Assembly: GCA_001414345.1 (NCBI GenBank)
Contig: LLCB01000018.1
Coordinates: 1-64,000 of the forward strand
DNA: 64,000 bases
Reading direction: 5' to 3'
From: Hymenoscyphus infarciens
Lineage: Eukaryota; Ascomycota; Leotiomycetes; Helotiales; Helotiaceae
Shown in pieces: positions 24,129 to 35,792 of the stretch. Both the position numbers and the translations under genes were made by a program. Within the stretch, counting starts at the first letter, position 1. Each line of letters starts with the position of its first letter. Under the pieces are notes generated by a model. The model was not told the origin of the DNA and did no database searches. It worked only from the letters and a program-made list of their open reading frames with translations.

Positions 24129-24439
24129 GTTTGAAGAGTCAAGAGACTCGAGGGTAGTTGAAGATTGGTTCTAGGATGCCAAATGGAGTTTGTCAATCAG
24201 TGAAAGGGCGAGATGTTGACTGATGGTAAATGATGAGGACCTGTGCGATTCACGGGCCGCGATTATCAAATTCGAATAGAATTAATTGTTCAGAATTGGC
24301 CAATTCCTTCTTGTCAACCGACAGCGAAGCCGGCCCAGAGACGGGAAGTTTTAGGAGAGAGGGAGGGAGGGGGGGGGTGAGGGGACTTTTCATCAAACCG
24401 CACGGGCGATCAGATTAGATTTCCGCGGTCCAAGTGTTG

Positions 24440-24448
24440 TTATCTGAT
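24440..24448 (-). promoter_or_regulatory. Putative SreA-type GATA site
   Basis: TTATCTGAT on plus, ATCAGATAA on minus, an exact match to the ATCWGATAA consensus of SreA/Urbs1/Sre iron-responsive GATA repressors. It lies about 310 bp upstream of the ferroxidase start. Function is inferred from motif and gene context. Confidence 0.65.
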
Positions 24449-25391
24449 TTGGCGATACGGATACCCTGTCGACCAGGATATCTATTTGACTAGCGTTGGA
24501 ACTTGGAAGCGACGAAACCAGCATCTTGTGCTAGTGTAGTGAATGCGAGCGGGATTTATTGGAGCATGTGGCTGCTTTCGGGCGTGAGTTTTCTTTCTCA
24601 ATCGCGGCGTGTTGACTGGTGAGAAAGGTTGACTATCTCTAAAAGTCTAAGACCCGGTGAGGTTAAAATCAAGAGCTGGAATATGGGAGCAAACATCCGA
24701 GGTCAACACGAGCTCCGTCCGTACGAAAAGTGCTCCAACAAAGGAAAAATTGCATAGCCTGTTGAGCCTTAGTTGAGCCATAGAAGTAAATGGATGGTTG
24801 TGCTTCGGAAGTGGTATCGCGTTACAAGTTACCAGAGTTGAAAAGTATGCGGGGCGGGGCATGAAATTAAGCACCTTGCTAGAACTACTTCGCCCCGGGC
24901 GAAATAAACGTTAAACAAGGGGGGTCACTTTACAGAGTTTCCAGGGGTTTTAAAGTAGCATGAAGCATCGGAAATGTAGCGATTACCCTATTGGAATAAC
25001 GTTTATTTCGCCTAGTACTAAGTATAAGTTGCCTTGGCGAGCAAGTCCCTAGTCCCTCGCAGAATTACCCACTCGCCAAAGTTTGATCTTCTTCAATCTA
25101 CCTACTTCCAAGTACAGTAGCAGCGACTTACTTACAACTAGAATAAAAGTTACACAATTTCGGCTCGTCTTTCTCTTCAAGACCCACACCACAATCCCAC
25201 CAACTCGGACCGGGGAGCTGCCGCGGAGGGAGAAGGTGGGTCGAGAATAAAACAGGTCATTCGTGTTGCCAAGTAGGTAAATATCATCAGATCCCGTCAC
25301 CATGAGCTTGTGAGCTTAGGTTGAGCAAATGCTTAAAAAGTCTCCGTTTTCTTCCAGCCCCGCCTGGGCCATGGCATGTCGGGGAAAATCG

Positions 25392-25400
25392 TTATCAGAT
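25392..25400 (-). promoter_or_regulatory. Putative SreA-type GATA site
   Basis: TTATCAGAT on plus, ATCTGATAA on minus; an exact ATCWGATAA match in the divergent iron promoter, 117 bp from the next site. Confidence 0.6.
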
Positions 25401-25508
25401 CCCTCTCGCGTTAATGATTGGTCAATGCCCTTCGGGTAAATCCCATCCCAACCCAGGAGGGAAATCGGATCCCCTGCCGCTTTCTTCCAGGTGGTCTGAG
25501 TGAAAATC

Positions 25509-25517
25509 TTATCAGAT
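25509..25517 (-). promoter_or_regulatory. Putative SreA-type GATA site
   Basis: TTATCAGAT on plus, ATCTGATAA on minus; an exact ATCWGATAA match. It lies about 215 bp left of the transposon insertion. Confidence 0.6.
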
Positions 25518-25731
25518 CCGCTTGGACAGAGAGAAAAGCTAATACGACACTAGAAGAAAGCTTCCAATGTTTGGCTGGAAGTATCTTTATTAGTGCGTTA
25601 TTGCCCACGCGCAATTGCCAGCTGCAATATTCGAAAAGGGGTTTCTCCTTCCGGACTTTTGCTTTTCTTCAGCGCTAGAGGACTCGGAGGTGGTCACTGC
25701 CTGGACGTTATTCGATGCACAAAACGCCTTA

Positions 25732-27824
25732 CGGAGGACGCGGTCAAAAGTATGGAGAATACAGGGCTGTGCACTGTAGGGGTGCCCTAAAAGGTGGTAG
25801 GTGCCCTAAAGCTACTTTTTAGTCGGTTTAGGGGTTATTTTGTTAGAGCTTTTTTAAGGCTATTCATACTAATTATATACTCTTAGCTTCTCTTTACCTA
25901 ATAATCTACCTTCTCTATACTTATTACCCCCTTTAAGCTTAATAATCTCTTTAATATACTTTAAAATATGCTCGATCTATACTTATATCTTCTCTTATAG
26001 TATATCTTCCTAGTACTTAATCTACACCTCTTTTAATACTTTCTTAGTATTAATCAGCCCCCCTTTTATTATTTCTCTCTTTATCTAGTACTAAGTCGGC
26101 TTTATAGTATTAAGATTAGGAGAGTTTCCTAGCTAAAGAAGCTTATATATAACATATATACTAAAAACCTTCTATTATTCTTAGTAAGTATAAGTAAGGG
26201 TATTATCTTCTTATACTAAAGTCTCTAGCTAATCCTCCTTATATTTTTATATAAAAGAAAGAAGTAAAAGACGTAGAATCTTCTCTTAATATTAGTACTA
26301 GTTTATCTCCTCTTACCCCTTTTTTAAAATAATAAGACTAGTAAACTCTTTATACTTAAATAGAGAGCGAAGTATATTAATAAGAGGTTAGAGAGTTTCT
26401 TTGTAATACTTCTTTTAGTACTAAGTCTTTACTATCTTAATATCTCATTGTTTTTAGTCTATCTTCGCTTATTATTTCGTATCTTAAAGAGCCTCCTATT
26501 TCTCCTTATCTTAAAAGAACTAAGTAGTATTCTATATTATAATATCTCTCTTATATTCCTCCTTCTCTTTCTTTATCTCCTTTTCCTAGATATAATAAGG
26601 CCCCTTTATATTATAAAAGAAAAAGCTCTATTATATAAACTTATTAAACCCTTTCTACTAACATATAATAATATATTAGTAATATATCTCCTCCTTTATT
26701 CTCTATACTCTTCTTCGCCTTCTTATTCCCCTCTTCTAGACTAACGTCTCGTTAGTAAAGATAACGTTCTTCTAATCTTCTAAAGTCTACTTCGTATAAA
26801 GTAAACACTAGTCTAAACAAGCCTTCTTTTACTACTTATTTAGACTTAGTTTTATTATTCTTTTATATACTTAGTATCCCTTGCTTTTTATTAACTAATA
26901 AACAGTACTTAGAGATAGGCTCTCTTCTTTTATATAGCTAGAAGTCTCTTAAACTTCTTATATAATTCGTTAATATAACTACCCTCTTATTATACTATTC
27001 TTAGTTATAACTTTAAGAATATAAAGCTAAATCTTCTCTACTATTAGTAGCTTTCTAAGATAGAGTTTATCGTCTATATACTAGGTCTCTACATTCGTTC
27101 TTAGAATCTACTCTCTCTCTTTAACCTTAACTCGTAGCTTATAAATACTAGACTAAGAGATACTAGTTTAGGTAGTAATCTCTTCTATCTTAAACCTATA
27201 GTTAAAGAGAGAGAGAGTAGTAACTCTTACTCTTATTGAATTTTACTTCTTCTCTTTAAGCTAGCTAGGATAAGAAATAGACGTTATTATAAAAGCAATA
27301 TTAACTACTTATTATGTAATAATAGTTAGTAAGAGAATAGTAGCTAGATAAAGTAGAATAGAAAGTATAAAGAGAGAAGGAATAGAGTCTAGAGTATAAG
27401 AGACGTTCTATAAATAAGTATCTAGGTCCTCTAATTCAGGCCTACTATAAGGGTCCTCTTCTTCTTTATCGTCGTCGTTATTAGAAAGATTATAATCTAA
27501 ATTATATTTAGAGTTATAATCTTATAAATAGCTATTATCGTCTTCTAAAAGAAGACTCTCTTTACTACCTAAAAATTTAGATATTTTACTAGTAAAAAGG
27601 CTAGTAAAAGAGCTTTAAAGATAGAGTAAGTAAAGAAGAAACTAGTATTTAAATTTAAAAAGAATATATTAAATAATAGAGTTATAGGATAATTCATAAG
27701 AAGGACCCCCCTATAGACTTACTAAAAAGAGGAGCTAAAAAGTAGCTTTAAGGCACCTACCACCTTCAAGGCACCCCTACAGTGCATAGCCCTATATTCT
27801 CCATACTTTTAACCGCGTCCTCCG
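25732..27824 (-). mobile_element. Tc1/mariner-like DNA transposon, RIP-degraded
   Basis: Inverted terminal repeats of about 90 bp (25732-25822 and 27735-27824) begin CGGAGGACGCGGT and contain GGGGTGCC and AGCTACTTTTTAG. TA flanks both ends (25730-25731, 27825-27826), the duplication typical of Tc1/mariner. The 1.9-kb interior is A+T-rich and RIP-mutated. The minus strand keeps a scattered transposase-like reading (SIRVRVTTLSLFNYRF near 27.2 kb; LFRLVFTLYEVDFRRLEERY near 26.8 kb) with stops. The open frame 26448-26744 on plus is leucine-rich A+T noise. The element separates the two iron genes. Transposase family is inferred mainly from the ends. Confidence 0.82.
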
Positions 27825-28235
27825 TACTGTGCTTCGCAGTTTCCCGCAATAATATCAGCCCAGTCTAGTCCGCATGTCGGAAACTGATTGACAGACCTCG
27901 AGCAAATTCTCTTTCCTCTTCCGATCACCGGCAGAGCTTCCCCACCAACCCCCCTAACATCCTAGCAATCTTACATCGCATTGACAACCTGGAAGGGTCT
28001 CTGCTTCTCGGCTACGTTATCATATCTGATAATCTGATCGGCCCCCTCCAACTGGTGAATTCCTTTCGTATTGAATTTGGACGAAGAGTAGGGTGCCATT
28101 TAGTCGCTTCGTCTCTGGTCGTATTCTTTTTCTGATCTCTTCTCTAATTTGGAATCATCGACACCAAACCTCTCCTTGGATTCGATATCCTTCAACCCAG
28201 CTTTTCCCCTTCATCACACCGCACCACTCCTCACC
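27825..28235. promoter_or_regulatory. FTR1-side half of the divergent iron promoter
   Basis: Unique DNA between the transposon's right end and the permease start. It carries one exact GATA motif (28024-28032) and adjacent TATCATATC/AATCTGATC variants. A pyrimidine-rich leader precedes the start codon. Confidence 0.55.
28024..28032 (+). promoter_or_regulatory. Putative SreA-type GATA site
   Basis: ATCTGATAA, an exact ATCWGATAA match 204-212 bp upstream of the permease start, followed directly by a half-similar TCTGATCGG. Confidence 0.65.
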
Positions 28236-29470
28236 ATGACGGTCAACGTCTTCGCCGTTCCGGTCTTCTTCGTCGTCTTTCGGGAGACTCTCGAAACAGC
28301 TGTAATCGTCTCCGTCCTCCTCGCTTTCCTCAAGCAAACTCTCGATGGCCCATCTCGCGACCCAGTCGTGTATAAGAAACTCGTGAAACAAGTTCGTGCC
28401 CTCCCCTTCGTTTCTTTGTGAGAACATAAAGAACACCCTTCTCACAATCCCCAGGTCTGGTACGGAACAGCAGCCGGTCTTCTCATATGCCTCATAATCG
28501 GTGGCGGCCTCATCGGAGCCTTCTACGGCATAGGCAAAGACCACTGGGCCAACACAGAATACTACTGGGAAGGTTCCTTCTCCATCTTCGCCTCGCTAGT
28601 AATCTCCATCATCGGCTGGGCCCTCTTGCGCGTCTCCAAAATGCAAGATAAATGGCGTGTTAAACTCGCCAAAGCTTTGGAGGAAAAGGCTGTGACGACG
28701 GAGGGAAAGAAAGGTGCTTTTAAGAGGTGGTGCGAGAAGTATGCTATGTTTATGCTTCCTTTCATCACTGTTCTCAGGGAGGGACTTGAGGCGGTGATTT
28801 TTATTGCTGGCGTGAGTTTTTCGAGTCCGGCTAGTGCTGTGCCGTTGCCAGTTGTTATTGGGTTGATTGCTGGGTTTGCGGTGGGGTATTTGTTGTATAA
28901 GTAAGTATTTCCCTTCGTTCCTCGGTCCCAGTTGAATTATGAGGTGATACATATACTAACGAGAAAAACAGAGGAGGAGCCTCAACCAAACTCCAACTCT
29001 TCCTCGTAATCTCAACCTGCCTCCTCTACCTCGTCGCCGCCGGTCTCTTCTCCAAAGCAATCTGGTATTTCCAACAACAAGAATGGAATAAAATTGTGGG
29101 AGGTGATGCCGCCGAAGTCGGTGCCGGAGCTGGATCCTACGATATCGATCGCTCAGTCTGGCATATCAATTATGGCAATCCAGAATTGAATGGAGGAGGC
29201 GGTTGGGGGATCTTTAATGCTATCTTTGGGTGGCAGAATAGTGCGACCTATGGAAGTGTGATCAGCTATAACGTTTATTGGATTGCGGTGATTATCGGGT
29301 TCGTGGTTATGAGGTATAAGGAGGTTCATGGCCATCTTCCATTCTTGAAGGGGAAGGCCCAGGGAGGTGTGCAGAGGACGGATAGCGAGACGAGTCTTGA
29401 GAAGGGGAAGGTGGGGGAAAAGCCTACGGCTACCGTCGAGGCTGTTCCTGCGAGGGAGATTCGGGAGTAA
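28236..29470 (+). CDS. FTR1: Ftr1-type high-affinity iron permease
   Basis: Three exons (introns 28392-28454 and 28901-28971, the second with a CTAAC branch site) give 366 residues in frame. It is a polytopic plasma-membrane protein. The two R-E-x-L-E iron-transfer motifs are present: RETLE at 16-20 and REGLE at 160-164. [10 protein letters not shown] / [14 protein letters not shown] segment before the last membrane span is typical of fungal Ftr1, and a charged tail follows. The permease takes Fe(III) from the ferroxidase partner encoded divergently at 22-24 kb. The start at 28236 is chosen because it begins directly with the first membrane span; the frame is open upstream but adds a stretch unlike the family. 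The Oca5/EfeU superfamily is the only alternative and fits less well. Confidence 0.93.
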
Positions 29471-30782
29471 GATGCGGAAGAGGACGGGAGCACTTGAGTT
29501 TCACATGAATCAGACCAGAATCCCATGGACAGAACTCTGACAAGTTCTCTCTCACCTTGACTGACGGGTCCATGTACTATAAAAATCGAGAGAAATGATG
29601 ATGTCCACTTGTTATCAATGTCTTGTGTGTGTACACATGTATTTTTCCAAAGAGAATAGATGGCGTTGGTGGAACATGCTAGTCCTTGCTGAACTTGAAT
29701 TGTGACAGGTCCAAGTTCATCTGCTCCCTGCAGTCTCTCGGATTCTAATCGTTTCAAGCTCGGCAACAGAAAGACGGACTTACCAACACCATCAAACTCC
29801 CAAAACAGCTCTCATGTTCAAGTCGTGCGAACACAGACTCACTCGCCTTCCGAAATTACGGGCCAAAGGGAAGGAAACCAGTAACGAGAGACCCCCTGAA
29901 AGGGAAGTTGTAAAGTGTCGCGTATAGTATGTTAAGGATACTGAGGATGTTCTTTTGAGCTGCGGATCGAGGGGGGGACCGATTTCCTCCGTTTTCGCTG
30001 GTATTAGGTTTCTTTCTAGGGAAAGGTTGAGAGATGGGAAGGTTGAGTTAGGATGCTAGAGAAGTTCTGTCTAGACGCCATATAGTAGAATGGAGTTTGT
30101 CATAACCCGAGGAATCTTTGTAATAAACGAATGCTTAATAGTTCATTGGGAGGGGAGGATAAGAGAGAATAGACCGAGAGGGTGAAGTGAATGTATGACT
30201 TCAAACCGACATCTTAAGGTAGATAGTAGACTGTTCCACCTATTAAATCTACTTGTAAGGAAGGAACCGCTGCTGTAACTGAATAGTAGTAGCGAACTAG
30301 AACAGCGACCTTTTATTGATTCGTTTCTTTGGTTTGATCGATAATTGGTATGCCAGCTATGGAATACCCTCTTATTAACTTTCTCTGTTTAGATATATGT
30401 CAAACTAAGAGCTCTTCTTAATTTAGTTCTTTCCTGAATTCTCTCTCGATATCGTGCCGAGGATACGGGATGGGATGTTCACAAAAATCGAAAAATTTCT
30501 TTCTTTCTGTTGATTTTAATCTCTTTGTTTAGCTATGTTACACTGTCTAGGTAGGGATTTCTTTATCATAGATTTTGTCACCTTTCGAATCCAATTGTTT
30601 GTCTCTTAAGAGTGGGGAAGGACATTGTATATAGCGCCATCAGTCGTGGCTGTGGGTACACTACACGGCGATAAGTTCTTCTGTCGTTGCGCTGATGATT
30701 TCTTTTGTTAACCGCAGTCGTGACTTTAGATAAAAGTCTAATGCTGAGTGGAGCAAGCGGAATACAGAGTGCAAGCTACGGC
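29471..30782. other. Intergenic, 3' of FTR1; no gene seen
   Basis: Unique-composition DNA without coding texture; the first few hundred bases should be the permease 3' UTR. Nothing resembling a tRNA or conserved open frame was found. Confidence 0.5.
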
Positions 30783-31203
30783 CAGCGTTTAAGCTTTCCT
30801 AGCCAGGTTAGTACTCCTATCCTTCCTCAACGCTTCTATCGGTGCCTTTCCTTGCTTTTTCAGCTATCCTGCCTTATTATGTCCGATATAATTTCTAATT
30901 AATCCTTTCCTTTCTAATCCTAGATAGCCTTATTCTCCTATCTATGCCAAGTAGTAAGGAGAGAAGAGGAGAAGGTAAATAGGTTCGGGTAGTTAATTTC
31001 GTATAGTAATTTCGCTTCGGCAGACTACCTCCGGCCTAGTTAGGTTAGCTTTTCCGTTCCTGGCCTCCCTTTTTAGCTTTCCTAGCTAATCTAATCCTTG
31101 TTTTATAATTGTCTTTCCTCTCCTATTATATCCTAATAGAACAGGGTATCCTTCCTTATCCTAATACCTAGGAGCGTTTAGGCGGGGGAAATTTAAAACG
31201 CTG
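30783..31203. mobile_element. Possible hAT-type non-autonomous element
   Basis: The left end reads CAGCGTTTAAGCTTTCC and the complement of the right end CAGCGTTTTAAATTTCC, a ~17-bp imperfect inverted repeat. Flanking octamers GCTACGGC (30775-30782) and GTTGCGGC (31204-31211) agree at 6 of 8 positions, differing by transitions, as for an aged 8-bp hAT duplication. The 421-bp interior is pyrimidine-rich with no open frame. The call depends on these ends only. Confidence 0.5.
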
Positions 31204-31299
31204 GTTGCGGCTGAAAGTTCTGCGGTGGAATTGCTTGAGTAGTTTACGCTAGAGAAGAAGGAATCGCGCTGGAACTTAAAGTTCAAAAACTGCCACATA

Positions 31300-33287
31300 G
31301 ACAGTTCTCAAATAATCATGCCAGAGCAGTCAGTAAAGGGAAACACTTTTCAACTTGCTTTCTTTCACTTTTAACACTGTAGCCACTTTGAGTGCACGGT
31401 CTTGAAACGGCATCTCTGCACTGGAAGGGATATCCGTCGGAAGAGCTCTTCTTGTAGGATTTAGAATCCCACAAAAGACGACATAGAAAACATTCTCTTC
31501 ATCAAGGACTCATTCAGTGATTTGGTAGGTTGAGTCGGGAAATGGATAATAGAAGCCTTTGTCTTTTTAGAGCTTCATCTTTTCCACTGCGAGCTTCCTC
31601 TTACCCGGTGCTCCCTCTTTCAACTTAGCTTTAGAGTCCAGTTTCTAGGCAACGAAGAGATTCAAAAGGGAGAATATCATCGCGGTAGCTATTTGAGGAG
31701 GAAGGAAATAAAGTTATTCGCACGCACAAAACACGAAAGTGCCGTCTTAGTTTTCAAAAAGTTGTAAGAAGCGGGAGATAGGTCTGAATTGGTCTGGGAA
31801 CGTGTTCCTAAAGTGGATAAATGCTCTCCGGTATTCTTTGGACTCCAGGGACTTCTTTATCCTTATGTTGAGCAAAATATTTCTGAATAGTCACAGATAT
31901 TCCGTTTAGTAAAAGAGAAGAACGGTTAAGCTGAAGAGAAAGTGAACTGCTTTATCAAGGGATATTTCGTGTCCTGTATTTGTGCTCCATTCTTCCTAGA
32001 CTACTTTGATTATAAACTTCTCCGACTTTTCTTAGAGAAGTGCCTAACTTTGTGAATTTATAGAATCCTTAGTAAATCCTCTACAGGTTTGGAGGATTTC
32101 TATGCCTTGTTTTGCAAATGGTGCTAATTGAACTAGAACCTTTACTTGAGGGTCGTTCGCTACTACTGGATGCTCCCCTGAGAATGCTAGATATCGACCA
32201 ACAGCCACTGTGAAATTTTCTTTCTTTGGCGGGTCTGGCGGAGGGTATTGGTTAAGTAAATTGTTCGTAGCTTGAACAGTACGATATCTCTAATAACTGG
32301 TTCTCGAAGTCTCAAACCGAGCAGAAGCTTTCATATGGAGCTCAGAAGTTACTCTGTAAAAGTTACAGAGAGCTGTTATAGCTTTTGCCTCTGGCTCATT
32401 CAGTGACACAAAGTTTCGCACATCGTAAGGCCTTTTGATTCACAACAAGTACATCACAATCGCGCAAAAAACATGAACTGTTGTGTGGAGTTCGAGTGGG
32501 GTAACTGGCAAGTCTGCAGTAAGTCGTCCAATAACTTGTAGCCAAACCAAATGATTTGTGATAGAACGAAGAACTTTGCAACATCGTCAGCTCTAGACCG
32601 ATCTGCAATGCCTTCGGAAGTGATGATTGGGGTTTGGAATAAGTCCAAGTTTCGCCATTTGAAGGACTCCAACAACTGTGACGTGACGCCGTATTGTGAC
32701 TTTGGTTTTGTCTTCCTTCAAGTAATCGTTCTCAACCAAGAACCCACCCTTAGTAACGAAGAATGCTTGCTCTAAGCGCTACTGTATAAGAGCTTTATTG
32801 ACCGCTGAATTATCAATCGGCATTTACATTTTCTCTCTGTAAAAAATTCGCGGAATTCGAATTGTGTAGAGGAGATTAGTTTAGCAGTAATTCTCGCTAT
32901 GACTCCATATGATCTGTAACCCTCCGATATTGTTGATGGCCTTGGAGATTGTTCTGTAAATGGTTAGTAAATATTAAACTAAGTGTGAAATGAACATACT
33001 GAAGGCCGAAATTGCAGGCTGGGACGTATAGCTTTGACTCTTGCTCGTAACCATCGTGAGGATCGATGTTGCCGCCAAGCCGATGAAATTATGATTTCCG
33101 GGAAAATAATAGTTATCGCCATCATTTCCACGCGTGTAAAAAGACACCACCGATAACTAGGAAGAGGTGTAATGCTTTGGAGGTACAGCACTCCAAACTC
33201 ACAGCGCCAGACTACTTGAGCATGCCCAGAGGATGTCAAAAGTTCCTCTGTTCTGAGTTCCATTGTCCAGCTTGGCTCATTAGACAT
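31300..33287 (-). pseudogene. Broken gene for a fungal multi-span membrane protein of unknown function
   Basis: Fragments on the minus strand fall in the order of a fungal integral-membrane family without known function. First PSWTMEL and then VEMMAITIIFPEIIISSAWR (33287-32979), which resembles the family's 'TIxxPExI' segment. Then ITSEGIADRSRADDVAKFF followed by LSQIIWF (near 32600-32540), close to the family's 'I.SDKSKADxxAKxx...LQxxWF' signature. More distal minus-strand segments (33287 down to 31300) are interrupted by stops and frame changes. Frames change between fragments and no splice arrangement I tried joins them. The left boundary is approximate. Family assignment is from memory of the pattern and should be tested by search. 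Confidence 0.5.
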
Positions 33288-33639
33288 CTTTCAAGAAAGA
33301 ACCTTTAAAGAAACCATGTGTTATTTTACAGGTTTTGATAGGTATCAGCAGTATAACTTCCCTACTTGTTCAATTGGAGTGTGGCAACATAGTATGCTGT
33401 AGAAGGCTTCTATGCTAAAAGTGGCGTCTCACAAATATCAGGTTTCACTGGTACTTGCACGTTGTTTGGAGGTGTTTTTTGCAAGAACACCAGGAAACGC
33501 CCCTATTTCTTAGTTGAAAATTCTCTAAATAACTTTGTCTCAGCCTAACTCGAGTTACCAGCGACTTATAAACCCAAACTTTGCCTCTTACTGCCCCAAA
33601 AATCTACGTGTCATCATGTTTTATCAACCTTTTTCAATA

Positions 33640-34860
33640 TGGCCTTGATCACTTCTTTTTGCAACCGTAATTGAGACTGGGATTGTGGTCGCAACTGAGT
33701 CGTATGTAGCAAATGATGGCTTACGTCTTAGGTCACTCACAAATAATCATTTGCAGGGCGATTTTCTCTATCAACTGGGAGTTGGATTTAACTTTCGAGC
33801 CCATTACCACAGGCAGAACTGTTCCAACCTTCATGTCAACTCTCCTATTTGGATCCCTCTATCAAACGATTAACATCTACGACACTCTCGCCAAGCGAAA
33901 TACCGTCCAGTTAGGGGGCCTTTGTGCTTTTGCAACTTCCTTCTGCGTTTATGCAGGTTTGCAAATCAAAGTAATGGGAGGAAAGTCAACAGCTTTACTC
34001 GCATATTTTCCAGAGAACATGGACGAGACCTGGTGGATAGACTTGAATGGAAAAGTTGCTTCCTTGCATTGAAGTCATTAAGTGTCGTCACCGCCACTGC
34101 GACTGGAGCTTATACATTCATAATAACTTTGGTTGGCTTCCAGCTGCACGAGGAATTCCAGTGGGCAGTTTATAGGCAAATTAATGCAGTTTTAGTAATG
34201 CAGAGACGGTATCCTACCTTCAAGGTAAGAAATGAAGACTGCACCATTGAACAAAATTAATGTTAATTGGGTGCGTCTATAATTACAGCTTTATACAACA
34301 GTCCTCCAATTCGATTTCTTCTTCTTTCTTGGATTCATAATTCAACTTTAGGTAAACGGTGAAGTCGTCGCCATGGCGGAGTAAGTCCCCACCATCGCAA
34401 GCGTTCCAGCGACGATCGTATTTTAATGGCTTTCACGTGGTTCATGAGACGGGAGAATAGAGCTGGTATGATTCTTGCACTTGTAAGTCAATTGAATATT
34501 AAAACAATCGAGCTTGACTGAACGAGCAAGGTCTCACACACTACATTGCTGGCGTTTTTTGTCGTGAAATGTGTACATATGTACCAGGCTGACACGGAGC
34601 GCTGTTTTCGCCCAGTTCGGCAAAGCTTTGCATTCTTTGCCATCATGACTACACTCGTCAGTCTCGTGACTATCGGCTTTCGATTGCAAGCATGAAAAAT
34701 TTCAACAACAAGTTGCTAAAAGTTCACCTCAGGAGCCAGAGGGCTGCGCAGAGTTTATTGGAAGATTATGAAATGGGGTTGGCGCAGCGTTGTGGGAGTA
34801 CATAGATACTCAAGATCTTTACACGGAAAGGAGCGCAGAATCTCAGTGAAATTTCCCCAA
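33640..34860 (+). pseudogene. Broken UPF0658-like Golgi membrane protein gene
   Basis: Plus-strand fragments follow the order of the fungal UPF0658 Golgi membrane family: ATVIETGIVVATESYV (first span), then LYQTINIYDTLAKRNTVQL, FQLHEEFQWAVYRQI-like, a QRRYPTF segment ending at a possible GTAAGA donor (34225), LYTTVLQFDFFFFLGF after a TTACAG acceptor, TIASVPATIV, and a C-terminal MKNFNNKLL. In-frame stops and frame changes occur after 34071, near 34350, 34380 and 34410, so no intact protein can be made. It lies head-to-head with the other broken membrane-protein gene. Product unknown even for intact relatives. Confidence 0.65.
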
Positions 34861-35792
34861 TCGTTCTTCAGCCTGGCATACTGCGTATTCTTAGAAAAGA
34901 ACTGTTGATCCTGTTCCGGTCATTAAGCGAGCAGTGGTGGCAAGCGAGTTTACGATAGACAGCCAGAGGAAATAGAAGCCGCGCGTAACTACTCCGGTTA
35001 TATAGAGTATATTGTCTTAACATCCAAGCATTATACTTGGAAGTTTCTTCCGCGAAGCCAGTTAATTCTTCACATTCAATTTTCTGCCAACCAAATGACA
35101 ACAAAAGAGACTCCTCTCAACCGATATATGTTGATTACTAAACTTTCTATTTCAACCACTTGAATAACCGATCTATTCCTGCATACTTTTCTATTCGTTA
35201 GGAAAGGATTGAGGGAAAGAGTGGATGGTAATCCTCACGTGGGGTTGTCCTCTCTGAAACACAGTTTCTACTTCAAGGAAAATCCCTTATATATATCGTT
35301 CTTTCGTTTATGTTCAGTATGCCGATTTCGTTTCATGAGATAGTCGACCAAAACCTTCAAAAAAATCTTCTTCTTTCCCGCCTTCCAATTTACCACCAAC
35401 CATCGAACCTGGTAATTATGGAATCGACCAATTATCTTCTTACATTAGGCTATAAGGTTGTAAATCTAGTAACTTAAACTATTCTCTTAGAATACTCAGG
35501 AATGTTGAGTCAATAAAGTTAGTTAAATAATGTTCTAAGATGTTTAAAATTACAATGTCCTCGAAAGCTGCTAAGTATACCTAGATGATATCTATTTAAT
35601 ATAGTGTATCAAGAGAAAGTCGAAGAACTAGATCTATAGTTGGTGAATAAAGTATACCAGGCCCGGCACTGTAGTATACTCACACATAGACTCAAAGCTC
35701 CTTTCAATCATCACAGCCCTTACCAAAATACAAGATTGGACAGACCATCTCCTTCATCTCTCTTCAGAGAAATCCAAAAGACTTCTCCTACC
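34861..35792. other. Intergenic; nothing identified
   Basis: Mixed-composition DNA with short open frames only. It ends at the 8-bp duplication of the hAT-like element. I see no gene, RNA or repeat structure in it. Confidence 0.5.

Larger units (their letters stand above)
24129..25731. promoter_or_regulatory. FET3-side half of the divergent iron promoter
   Basis: No gene is seen. The region holds three exact ATCWGATAA motifs (listed separately), a near match ATCAGATTA at 24409-24417, and a perfect 16-bp inverted repeat (24898-24913 with 24997-25012). Short open frames here lack family resemblance. Before the transposon at 25732 it was continuous with 27825-28235 as one divergent promoter of about 2.0 kb. 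Confidence 0.6.

Noticed and set aside
26448..26744. 98-codon plus-strand open frame
   Set aside because: It lies inside the RIP-degraded Tc1-like element and is nearly all Leu, Ile, Tyr and Ser, as A+T-rich DNA gives by chance.
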